This document shows positions 23,161 through 33,682 of a stretch of 64,000 bases of DNA, one piece after another (position 1 is the stretch's first letter; each line of letters opens with the position of its first letter). Below the pieces are notes generated by a model, which had not been told where the DNA came from, made no database searches, and was given only the letters and a program-made list of their open reading frames with translations. Both the position numbers and the translations under genes were made by a program. The stretch comes from Phocoena phocoena (lineage: Eukaryota; Chordata; Mammalia; Artiodactyla; Phocoenidae): the NCBI RefSeq assembly GCF_963924675.1, contig NC_089234.1, positions 29,255,668 through 29,319,667 on the forward strand. Reading direction: 5' to 3'.

Positions 23161-23499
23161 AAGGAATTTTGGTGAAGACTGGAGGCCTAATCAAACTGGT
23201 TTCCATTATGCCCAGACCATGCCTTCTGTTTTCTTGACTCTTGGAATGTCTAACCCTCACACCTCTGCCATTGAATCTGTTCATTCTTTGTGACCCATAT
23301 TAAATCTCACTTCCTCTATAAATGTTAAGTGACCCTCTATACATGTTAGGTGATCTCTAAACTCTCATATTCAATATGGGACAATTTTTTGACAATTCAT
23401 CATGCCCTATCTTAGTTACTTCAAGTTCTTTACTTTCTTTAAATCTTCTAAAATTTATTTCACAAGTCTGTATTATCTTGCTATCCAGATCACTGTTTA

Positions 23500-23590
23500 A
23501 AACAAATCAAATAATATTTGTTGAGCTATACTGATCAAGCATGTGTTAGATGCTGAACATACAACCTTGAACCTCTCTGATTCCATAGCT
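23500..23590 (-). mobile_element. L2 3' end fragment
   Basis: 'caaataatatttgttgagct' then 'gtgttagatgctgaacatac' resembles an antisense L2 terminus, much decayed. Confidence 0.5.
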
Positions 23591-23683
23591 GTAAAATAAG
23601 AGAAGGTTGGACTAGGCTCTCTTTTCTCAAAGTGTATTTTAAGGAACATTAATTCCACAGCATGTTAACAGTTGGTTGGTCCT

Positions 23684-24015
23684 TATATTAATCAGAACCA
23701 ACAGGATGTGTATAGATACAAAAAGAGATTTATTATAAGGAATTGGCTCATGTGATTTCTAAATATGCAGTGTGGGCTGGCAGGTTCAATACCCAGGAGA
23801 GCCGATGGTACGGATGAAATCCAAAAGGCATCTGCTGGACTGCCTCTTGCTCTCACTCAGTGAAGCCAGTCTTTTTGTTCTATTGGGTCTTCGACTTACT
23901 GGACGAGGCCCACCCACATTATGGAGGTCAATTTGCTTACTCAAAGTTCACCGATTTAAATGTTAATTTCATTCAGAATTACTCTCCAAGTGGACACATA
24001 AAATTAACTATCACA
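23684..24015 (-). mobile_element. ERVL/MaLR-type solo LTR (MLT2-like)
   Basis: Plus strand reads 'gagatttattataaggaatt', 'ccaggagagccgatgg', 'gaggcccacccacattatgg' and ends 'acacataaaattaactatca ca'. This is the reverse complement of an LTR beginning TGTGATAGTTAATTTTATGT. No internal retroviral genes accompany it, so it is a solo LTR. Subfamily uncertain. Confidence 0.7.
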
Positions 24016-24299
24016 GACTCTGAAAAAAAATGACCCCATTATGAAATAAATTTGTGAAAGCCTGGATTAATTAATGTTTGTTTGCTGTAGTTTTCTCAGA
24101 CTCTAAGGTGTACTACTAATTTTCAGGGTGTGCACCCTTTGGGACTAGTGTTGCATGCACATGCTTTGGGAATATGCTAGAGCAAATGCTCAAGATTCTT
24201 TTCATTTCTAGACGGTCAAAATCCTTGAATTGCCCAAGGCCACAAGGCTGAATAGTATTAGAGTTTAGACTAAAACTCAGTTCTCTTAGACATCCACTG

Positions 24300-24755
24300 C
24301 ACAGGATTATTTATTGCAACCTTGTAATAGCAAAAGATTGCAAACAACGTAATGCTTTATTAAGAGGGAATTGCTTAAATAAAAATCATGTTATATGTGC
24401 ATAAAAGAATACTGCACAGCTTAGAAAGGGGAGCTCTCTGTGCACTAATTGATACAATCTCTAAAATACATTAGCTAGCTGAAAAAGGGAAAGTCAAGAA
24501 CGATGTACAGAATATTATCTTTTGTGTAAAAATGTGAATATGGCATGTGTGTGTGGGAAATATATGCTTTAGTTATACATGCTTAAAGTTATCGATAACA
24601 TTTTTTGCCTCCAAGGAGAATAGGGTCACTAAGACATAGAGGTGAAAAGGAGACTTTTCATTATATACCCATGTACTCTTTTTTCCTTTTGATTTTTTGA
24701 AACTTGAGAAGCTATTACCTATTCAAAAACAAAAATTAAATAAATAAAAAGTAAT
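24300..24755 (+). mobile_element. Old L1 3' end
   Basis: 'aatagcaaaagattgcaaac' near 24328, 'gaatactgcacagctt' (24407-24422), 'ggagacttttcattatatac' near 24649 and 'gctattacctattcaaaaac' near 24711 are the typical order of an L1M 3' end. It ends in an A-rich tail with AAATAAATAAA. Confidence 0.75.
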
Positions 24756-24876
24756 CTCAGGGGATGCCAATGAAGCAGGGATTTGGAAGCCACTGCACCA
24801 TATGTTGTCCTCCTATATCGGAATCCTTTGAGACTTAATTAGTCCAATCATGCTACTTCTGGTGACTTTCCTTATG

Positions 24877-24880
<4 letters not shown>

Positions 24881-24915
<35 letters not shown>

Positions 24916-25103
24916 GGTACGCGGGCCCCTCACTGTTCTGGCCTCTCCCGTTGCGGGGCACAGGTTCCGGACGCGCAGGCTCAGCAGTCATGGCTCATGG
25001 GCCCAGCCGCTCCGCGGCGGGTGGGATCCTCCGGGACCGGGGCACGAACCCGTGTCTCCTGCATCGGCAGGCAGACTCTCAACCACTGCAGCACCAGGGA
25101 AGC
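24881..25103 (-). mobile_element. CHR-type tRNA-Glu SINE, reverse strand
   Basis: A run of T (24881-24914) is followed by the reverse complement of the CHR body and ends 'ccactgcagcaccagggaag cc'. The 10-bp duplication cttatgcatt is at 24871-24880 and 25104-25113. The high CpG content and the long, pure tail suggest one of the younger SINE copies here. Confidence 0.93.
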
Positions 25104-25354
25104 CTTATGCATTCTTTTTGAAAAAGATAATCATGCCCCTTCCCTTCTCCTGCATCCCCAACTTCTCAGCCCTCAGGCAGGCTTGTGATTCTCAGGGGAG
25201 CACCAGTGCTGGTTATTCTGTATCTGCCAGGCTTAATACAACCTGGGAGGAAGGCGCTATCAGGGCAAGGAGGGGCCAAGGAATGACTAGCAGCCCAGAT
25301 TCAAGGGGGGCTGCTATGAGCCCTGATCTGTGGTGCCAATTTAGGGTCCTCCCT

Positions 25355-25475
25355 TTTTGCATTTCAACTTTCTCCTCTGGAAAATTGGAATAACAAGGTC
25401 TGACTTACTTGTGTCAGGGGGGTTTTGAGGCTCAAATGAAATTATAGATGAAAATGTATTTGGCAAACACAATGG
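25355..25475 (+). mobile_element. MIR fragment
   Basis: 'ttctcctctggaaaattgga' followed by 'ggggttttgaggctcaaatg' resembles MIR core to 3' end. Confidence 0.55.
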
Positions 25476-25859
25476 ATTCCATCTATATGGAAGAGGTGGA
25501 TTTGTTGTGAAGAGTAAATTGTTCCAGGTGCATCCACTCACATGACAATAAAGCAGTATTGTTCCTGGTGCTGCACCGCCTTCCCTCATAAAGGCAGCAG
25601 CAAGCAGCCATATTTTCTTTAGTCTCTGGAACCTCACCCTGAGTATATAAGGGACATTATGGGGAGGCTGAAGTCCAGAGACCCAGCTGATGGGAGGCAT
25701 TACCTCCCCTGTTCAACTGCTCTCACTTGCCAGTCCTTTGCCAAGGTCTTTCCTGTGTCTAAGAGAGGCTATGGTGTGTCAAGACTGCCTTTAAAAGCTG
25801 CCTTTTTAATAGGGATGGAATAATTTTAGAAGTAGAACATGGAATTATTTTCAGAGGCA

Positions 25860-25980
25860 TTGGAAGGAGACCCAGTAATGAGTTGTATGATCTTGGATCA
25901 ATGATTTCTGGGTCTCAGTTGCCAAGTCTGTAAATGAGAAGGTCCTTAGGACCATGTAGACCCTTCCAATTCTGAAGTAA
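25860..25980 (+). mobile_element. MIR fragment
   Basis: 'gagttgtatgatcttggatc' then 'gggtctcagttgccaagtct' and 'gtaaatgagaaggtccttag' follow MIR. Confidence 0.6.
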
Positions 25981-26650
25981 AAAAACTACCCAGCACAACT
26001 GGAAGAAGGAAAACAGAAATCCCAGGCATTTGTGCAGTTCTGTGCTCAAACTGTCGTCAAATTTAGAAAATAAATTTGCAGTGAGACAATTGTGCTGAGA
26101 ACCGCTCCAGGATCAGTTCCCTAGTTCTTTAACACATGAGCATTCTTTTCCTCTCACATGTAGTTCAATTTGATCTGCCTTACCAGCAGCACTTCCTCTT
26201 TTCATTCAGACAAACAAATAAATAAGGAGCCTAGTAGCCAAGAATGAAATTAGTAGCAGGTGGAACAGCTTAGTTTTAACGATGCTGCAACCAAATTTTA
26301 ATTGAGCAAAGACTCATAACTTTCCTGTTTTTAGCCCATTAAAGCCTCACAAGCACTCAGTGAAGTTGGCCACACCTAGCTCCCAGGGAGGAAAATGCTA
26401 ACACTATTGACATCTATTGTCAGTTCTCCTTTCCACCTCTAGAAATGAACCCATTTCCCTGTAAAGTTTCAATTTCCCTTTGGCCTGGGTTTTGTTTGTT
26501 TTATCTTTAAAATTTTGGGGGTGGAAATTTTTTCAGAGGAAACTCTTTATTGACTCTTTTCCTGAGGTAAGAGGGTGATTTCAAAAGAACCATCCATAGA
26601 ATGTTTTATGAGAAGTCAAAAATGGCCACAGAATTATATAAAAACATTCA
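25981..26650. other. Unique sequence, no gene recognised
   Basis: No coding or RNA-gene signature seen. Possibly noncoding regulatory or decayed sequence. Confidence 0.35.
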
Positions 26651-26654
26651 TGTA

Positions 26655-28537
26655 TCCACACTCGTAATTAATGTTTTAATATTTTTTAGGTTTTGCTTAT
26701 GATATTTTTGTATAAAACAAAATATCATAGATATAAAATTGAAGTCTACTTGTCCTGCCTTGTCCCATTACTTCCCCGAGATACTTATGTAACTTTAGAT
26801 TGCATGCTTCCAGTCTATATTTTTTTATAGTTTTACTAAAGACGTGAGAATCTTTATCTTTTGTATTGCTTTGTATGCTTTAAACATTTACATAAATTAG
26901 GTAATTGAAAATTATATAAAATTACATAAATATAGAGTGATAACACTCTACATATTCTGTAGATTGCTTTCTTTGCTCAGCATGTTTTTAAGATTTATGT
27001 ATATTGTTAAATATAAATTTATTTCATTTATTTTCTCTCCTATACAGTATAATAAAAAACATTTCCTATTATAAGATCATAAAGATATTCTGTTTTCTTT
27101 CCTTAGAGATTTAAAGATTTTTTTTTTAACACTTAGCCCTAATTCCATCTGGAATATATTTTTATTTTTGGATATAAATTAAAAATCTGATTTTGTAATT
27201 TTCTTCATATACTTCCTGCACATTCTGATAAATTTATTCCGAAGGATCTTATAGGTTTGCCACTGTTGTGAATGTCCTATTTTCAATATGTTTTTTAATT
27301 AGTTGTTTTTAGTATTTGGGAATGCTATAGATTTCATATGTTCATCTTTTAAGTTACTACCATGATAAATTTTTCTCTCTAGTTTTCAAGTATTTTCTGT
27401 AGTTTCTTTTAGCTTTTCTATAGACCATCATATTGCTTGCAAATAATGATAGATTTGTTTCTTTCTGAGAGCTATGTGTTTTGTTCTGTTTGTTTCTTTT
27501 TGATTTTTGAACTAGTAAGGATCTTCAGTATACTGTTAAATAGTAAGGATGATGGAAGACATCCTTGTTTGTTCTTGACGTGAATGGGAATGACAGTTTT
27601 CACCATACAGTATGATATTTTCTCTGCTTTGGTAGATAGCTTTCATCAGCTTAAGAAGATCTTCTTATCTCTGTTAAAGAGTTCTTTTACTACTTTTTAA
27701 ATTATTTTTATTTTATTTTTTTTGGCCTATCAAGGAAGAGAGTTTAATGTCTTTGAATAAATGAACAAAATTTAAAGAACCTTTGGTATAATCAAAGGAT
27801 AAGGAATGATTATCTTTTGAGGGATTCATTTGGAAATGCTTGAAATGACAAAGCTTTCTACTAAAAACAGGAATATTGAAGATATTTATTTTTAAATGAT
27901 GAGGAAATGCCATTTGATAAACTGTTTTGAATCCACTTGTTTTTGGTGCAGTATCATTTCAGCATTCTCATTTAGTCCAAACTTATAATTCTAAAACTCA
28001 AACTAGGTTTTCATATAAGTAAATTAGCATTATTTTCCCTTTTATGTAAATATGACACAAGTATAATGTGTCTTATTTTTTTTCCTTTTATGTAAATATG
28101 ACACAAGTATAATGTTCATATTTCTTTAATGAACTATATGTATGAAAAGTCACCAGTAATTTAGCCTGTGTATGGAATATTCTTTCTTTTTGGTCTTTTA
28201 AGCTTGCTATAGTATTCTGCTTGAGCTGTTTTTTTCTCTTTTTTAAAATTTTTATTGGCGCATGGTTTATTATTATTGAATATTATTATTTTTTAAGTAA
28301 CAGAAAGTGTCAAACTTTATCCAACTTCTTTCCTGTATCTATTGAGATGATCATGTGATTTTTCTCCCTTAACCTGTTAAGATAGTATGTTACATGGACA
28401 GAGGTTTTGGCATTGAACTATGTTTCTGTTTATAGAAAACACTATCTAGACTGGAATATTTTTAATACATTATGAGATTCTATTTGCTAATACTTTATTT
28501 TAATATTTTTGTTTACATATTAATAAGGGAAATAATT
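26655..28537 (-). mobile_element. Old L1 (L1M-type), left of the young L1 insertion
   Basis: Reverse L1 3' end and ORF2 antisense wording: 'ggaatatatttttatttttg' near 27152, 'ataggtttgccactgttgtg' (27251-27270), 'gatggaagacatccttgttt' near 27550 and 'ctattgagatgatcatgtga' (28339-28358). The part 27713-28320 is not clearly L1 and may hold a further insertion. The element continues at 35547-35690. Confidence 0.68.
28038..28115. repeat. Exact 32-bp direct duplication
   Basis: The 32 bp at 28038-28069 (ccttttatgtaaatatgaca...) recur exactly at 28084-28115, a period of 46 bp, with a T-rich spacer. Looks like a recent local duplication. Confidence 0.92.
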
Positions 28538-28555
28538 CTATAATTTTGTTTTCTT
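28538..28555. repeat. Left target-site duplication of the full-length L1
   Basis: ctataattttgttttctt, identical to 35529-35546. The two leading bases may be shared with the element by chance, giving 16-18 bp. Confidence 0.92.
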
Positions 28556-28568
28556 TTTTTTTAACATC

Positions 28569-28574
28569 TTTATT
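28569..28574 (-). terminator. L1 poly(A) signal AATAAA
   Basis: Reverse complement TTTATT, 7 bases inside the end of the element's A tail. Confidence 0.8.
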
Positions 28575-28934
28575 GAGGTATAATTGCTTTACATTGTTGT
28601 GTTTGTTTCTGCTGTATAACGAAGTGAATCAGCTATATGTATACATATATCACTATATCCCCTCCCTCTTGTGTCTCCCTCTCACCTTCCCTATCCCACC
28701 CCCCAATCCCACCCCCTAGGTGGTCACAAAGCACCAAGCTGATCTCCCTGTGCTATGCCACTGCTTCCCATTAGCTATCTGTTTTACATTTGGTAGTGTA
28801 TATATATAAATGCCACTCTCTCACTTCCTCCCAGCTTACCCTTCCCCCGCCCCATGTCCTCAAGTCCATTCTCTACATCTGCGTCTTTCTTCCTGTCCTG
28901 CCCCTAGGTTCCTCAGAACCATTTTTTTTATAGA

Positions 28935-31900
28935 TTCCATATACATGTGTTAGCATATGGTATTTGTTTTTCTTTTTCTATTTACTTCATTCTGTATGAC
29001 AGCCTCTAGGTCCATCCACCTCACTACAAATAACTCAATTTTGTTTCTTTTTATGGCTGAGTAATATTCCATTGTATATATGTGCCACATATTCTTTATT
29101 TCATTCATCTGTTGATGGACATTTAGGTTGGTTCCATGTCCTGGCTATTGTAAACAGTGCTGCAATGAGCATTGTGGTACATGTCTCTTTTTGAATTATG
29201 GTTTTCTCAGGGTATATGCCCAGCAGTGGGATTGCTGGGTCATATGGTAGTTCTATTTTTAGTTTTTTAAGGAACCTCCATACCGCTCTCTATAGTGGCT
29301 GTATCAATTTACATTCCCACCAACAGTTCAAGAGGGTTGCACTTTTCTCCACACCCTCTCCAGCGTTTATTCTTTGTAGACTTTTTGATGATGGACATTC
29401 TGACCAGTGTGAGGTGATACCTTATTGTAGTTTTGATTTGCATTTCTCTAATAATTAGTGAGGTTGAGCATCCTTTCATGTGTTTGTTGGCAATCCGTAT
29501 ATCTTTTTCTGGGAAATGTCTATTTAGGTCCTCTGCCCAAGTTTGGATTGGGTTGTTTGGGTTTTTTTGATATTGAGCTGCATGAGCTGCTTGTATATTT
29601 TGGAGTAATCCTTTCTCAGTTGCTCCATTTGCAAATATTTTCTCCATTCTGAGGGTTGTCTTTTCGTCTTGTTTATGGTTTCCTTTGCTGCACAAAAACT
29701 TTTAGGTTTCATTGGGTCCCATTTGTTTATTTTTGTTTTTATTTCCCTTTCTGTAGGATCTTGCAGTGATTTATGTTACAGAGTCTTCTGCCTATGTTTT
29801 CCTCTAAGAGTTTTATAGTGTCTGGCCTTACATTTAGGTCTTTAATCCATTTTGAGTTTATTTTTGTATATGGTGTTAAGGAGTGTTCTAATTTCATTCT
29901 TTTACATGTAGCTGTCCAGTTTTCCCAGAACCACTTACTGAAGAGATTGTCTTTCTCCATTGTATATTCTTGCCTCGTTTATCAAAGATAAGGTGACCAT
30001 ATGTGTGTGGATTTATCTCTGGGCTTTCTATCCTGTTCCATTGATCTATATTTCTGTTTTTGTGCCAGTACCATACTGTCTTGATTACTGTAGCTTTGTA
30101 GTATAGTCTGAAGTCCGGGAGCCTGATGCCTCCAGCTTCGTTTTTCTTTCTCAAGATTGCTTTGGCTATTTGGGGTCTTTTGTGTTTCCATATAAATTAT
30201 GGAATGTTTTGTTCTAGTTCTGTGAAAAATGCCATTCATAGTTTGATAGGGATTGCATTGAATCTGTAGATTGCTTTGGGTAGTATAGTCATTTTCACAA
30301 TATTGATTATTCCAATCTAAGTACATGGTATATATCTCCATCTGTTTGTATCATCTTTAATTTCTTTCATCAGTGTCTTATAGTTTTCTGCATACAGGTC
30401 TTTTGTCTCCTTAGGTAGGTTTATTCCTAGGTATTTTATTCTTTTTGTTGCAGTGGTAAATGGGAGTGTGTCCTTATTTTCTCTTTCAGATTTTTCATCA
30501 TTAGTGTACAGGAATGCAAGAGGTTTCTGTGCATTAATTTTGTATCCTGCTACTTTACCAGGTTCATTGATTAGCTCTAGTAGTTTTCTGGTAGCACATT
30601 TAGGATTCTCTATGTATAGTATCAAGTCATCTGCAAACAGTGACAGCTTTACTTCCTCTTTTCCGACTTGGATTCCTTTTATTTCTTTTTCTTCTCTGAT
30701 TGCTGTGGCTAAAACTTCCAAAACTATGTTGAATAATAGCGGTGAGAGTGAGCAACGTTGTCTTGTTCCTGATCTTAGTGTAAATGGTTTCAGTTTTTCA
30801 CCATTGAAAATGATGTTGGCTGTGGGTTTGTCATATATGACCTTTATTATGTTGAGGTAAGTTCCCTCTATGCCTACCTTCTGTAGGGTTTTTATCATAA
30901 ATGGGTATTTAATTTTGTCGAAAGCTTTTTCTGCATCTATTGAGATTTTTTTACGGCTTTTGTACCTCGATTTGTTAATATGGTGTATCACATTGATTGA
31001 TTTGCATATATTGAAGAATCCTTGCATTCCTGGGATAAACCCCACTTGATCATGGTGTATGATCCTTTTAATATGCTGCTGGATTCTGTTTGCTAGTATT
31101 TTGCTGTGGATTTTTGCATCTATGTTCATCAGTGATATTGGCCTGTAGTTTTCTTTTTTTGTGACATCTTTGTCTGGTTTTGGCATCAGGGTGATGGCGG
31201 CCTTGTAGAATGAGTTGGGGAGTGTTCCTCCCTCTGCTATATTTTGGAAGAGTTTGAGAAGGATAGGTGTTAGTTCTCTCTAAAAGTTTGATAGAATTCA
31301 CCTGTGAATCCATCTGGTCCTGGGCATTTGTTTGTTGGAAGATTTTTAATCACAGTTTCAATTTCAGTGCTTGTGACTGGTCTGTGTATATTTTCTGTTT
31401 CTTCCTGGTTCAGTCTTGGAAGGTTGTGCTTTTCTAAGAATTTGTCCATTTCTTCTAGGTTGTCCATTTTATTGGCATAGAGTTGCTTGTAGTAATCTCT
31501 AATGATCCTTTGTATTTCTGCAGTGTCAGTTGTGACTTCTCCTTTTTCATTCTAGTTCTGTTGATTTGAGTCTTCTCCCTTTTTTTCTTGATGAGTCTGG
31601 CTAATGGTTTATTAATTCTGTTTATCTTCTCAAAGACCAGTTTTTAGTTTTATTGATCTTTGCTATTGTTTCCTTCATTTCTTTTTCATTTATTTCTGAT
31701 CTGATCTTTATGATTTCTTTTCTTCTGCTAACTTTGGGAGTTTTTTGTTCTTCTTTCTCTAATTGCTTTAGGTGTAAGTTTAGGTTGTTTATTTGAGGTG
31801 TTTCTTGTTTCTCTAGGTAGGATTGTAATGCTATACACTTCCCTCTTGGAACTGCTCTTGCTGCATCCCATAGGTTTTGGGCCATCGTGTTTTCCTTGTC

Positions 31901-32724
31901 ATTTGTTTCCAAGTACTTTTTGAATTCCTCTTTGATTTCTTCAGTGATCCCTCGGTTATTTAGTAGTGTATTGTTTAGCTTCCATGTGTTTATATTTTTT
32001 ACTGTCTTTTTCGTGTAATATATCTAGTCTCATAGTGTTGTGGTCAAAAAGATACTTGATACAACTTCAATTTTCTTAAATTTACCAAGGCTTGATTTGT
32101 GACCCAAGATATGATCTATCCTGGAGAATGTTCCATGAGCAGTTGAGAAGAAAGTGTATTCTATTGTTTTTGGATGGAACGTCCTATCCATGTCAATTAA
32201 ATCTATCTTGTTTAATGTGTCACTTAAAGCTTCTGTTTCCTTATTTATTTTCATTTTGGATGATCTGTCCTTTGGTGAAAGTGGGGTGTCAAAGTCCCCT
32301 ACTATTATTGTGTTACTGTTGATTTCCCCTCTTATGGCTGTTAACATTTGCCTTATGTATTGAGGTGCTCCTATGTTGGGTGCATATATATTTTAAATTG
32401 TTATATCTTCTTCTTGGATCGATCCCTTGATCATTATGTAGTGTCCTTCTTTGTCTCTTGTAATAGTCTTTCTTTTAAAGTCTATTTTGTCTGATATGAG
32501 AATTGCTACTCCAGCTTTCTTTTGATTTGCATTTGCATGGAATATCTTTTTTCATCCCCTCACTTTCAGTCTGTATGTGTCCCTAGGTCTGAAGTGGGTC
32601 TCTGTAGAGAGCCTATATATGGCTCTTGTTTTTGTATCCATTCAGCCAGTCTATGTCTTTTGGTTGGAGCATTTAATCCATTTACATTTAGGGTAATTAT
32701 CAATATGTATGTTCCTATTACCAT
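28935..32724 (-). pseudogene. L1 ORF2 (endonuclease / reverse transcriptase), broken
   Basis: The start ATG is at 32724-32722. Encoded pieces, in order, are: endonuclease part (32347-32030) with GDFD, DRSSK, EYTFFS and RIDHILG; linker (31912-31622); RT N-terminal parts (31467-31270, 31186-30317) with [30 protein letters not shown] and the catalytic FADDLILY; thumb and connection (30341-29739); Cys domain (29695-29309). At least eight stops or frameshifts separate them. Endonuclease GDFN reads GDFD, and the first cysteine of the C-terminal CWRGC motif reads R. The product would nick and reverse-transcribe target DNA in an intact element. Confidence 0.92.
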
Positions 32725-33082
32725 TTTCTTAATTGTTTTCGGTTTGTTATTGTAGGTCTTTTCCTCCTCTTGTGTTTCCTGCCTAGAGAAATTCCTTTAG
32801 CATTTTTTGTAAAGCTTGTTTGGTGGTGCTGAATTCTCTTAGCTTTTGCTTGTCTGTAAAGGTTTTAATTTCTCCATCGAATATGAATGAGATCCCCGCT
32901 GGGTAGAGTAATCTTGGTTGTCAGTTTTTCCCTTTCATCACTTTAAATATGTTCTGCCACTCCCTTCTTGCTTGCAGAGTTTCTGCTGAAAGGTCAGCTG
33001 TTAACCTTATGGGGATTTCCTTGTATGTTATTTGTTGCTTTTTCCTTGCTGCTTTTAATATTTTTTCTTTGTATTTAAGTTT

Positions 33083-33682
33083 TTATAGTTTGATTAATAT
33101 GTGTCTTGGCATGTTTCTCTTTGGATTTATCCTGTATGGGACTCTTTGCACTTCCTTAACTTGATTGACTATTTCCTTTCCCTTACTAGGGAAGTTTTCA
33201 ACTATAATCCCTTCAGATATTTTCTCAGTCCCTTTCTTTTTCTCTTCGTCTTCTGGGACCCCTATAATATGAATGTTGGTGTGTTTAATGTTGTCCCAGA
33301 GGTCTCTGAGACTGTCCTCAATTCTTTTCATTCTTTTTTCTTTATTCTGCTCTGTGATTTTTATTTCCACTATTTTATCTTCCAGGTCACTTATCTGTTC
33401 TTCTGCCTCAGTTATTCTGCTATTGATTCCTTCTAGAGAATTTTTAATTTCATTTATTGTGTTTCTGGGATTCATCATTGTTTGTTTGCTCTTTAGTTCT
33501 TCTAGGGCCTTGTTAAATGTTTCTTTTATTTTCTCCGTTCTATTTACAAGATTTTTGATCATGTTTACTATCATTACTCTGAATTCATTTTCAGGTAGAC
33601 TGCCTATTTCCTCTTCATTTGTTTGGTCAGGTGTGTTTTTACCTTGCTCCTTCATCTGCTGCGTATTTCTCTGTCTTCTCAT
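33083..33682 (-). pseudogene. L1 ORF1 (RNA-binding chaperone), truncated
   Basis: An open 199-codon frame from ATG encodes the N-terminal region, the coiled coil (about residues 45-130, with INEIKNSLEGINSRITEAEEQI) and the first half of the RRM-like domain (IHIIGVPEDEE, QRVPYRINPKRN, PRHILIKL). Mammalian ORF1p is about 340 residues, so the rest of the RRM and the C-terminal domain are lost after the stop at 33085-33083. Their coding sequence is still visible downstream in other frames (to about 32790). ORF1p trimers normally coat L1 RNA. Confidence 0.93.

Noticed and set aside
30453..30860. 135-codon plus-strand frame
   Set aside because: Antisense of the L1 reverse transcriptase region.
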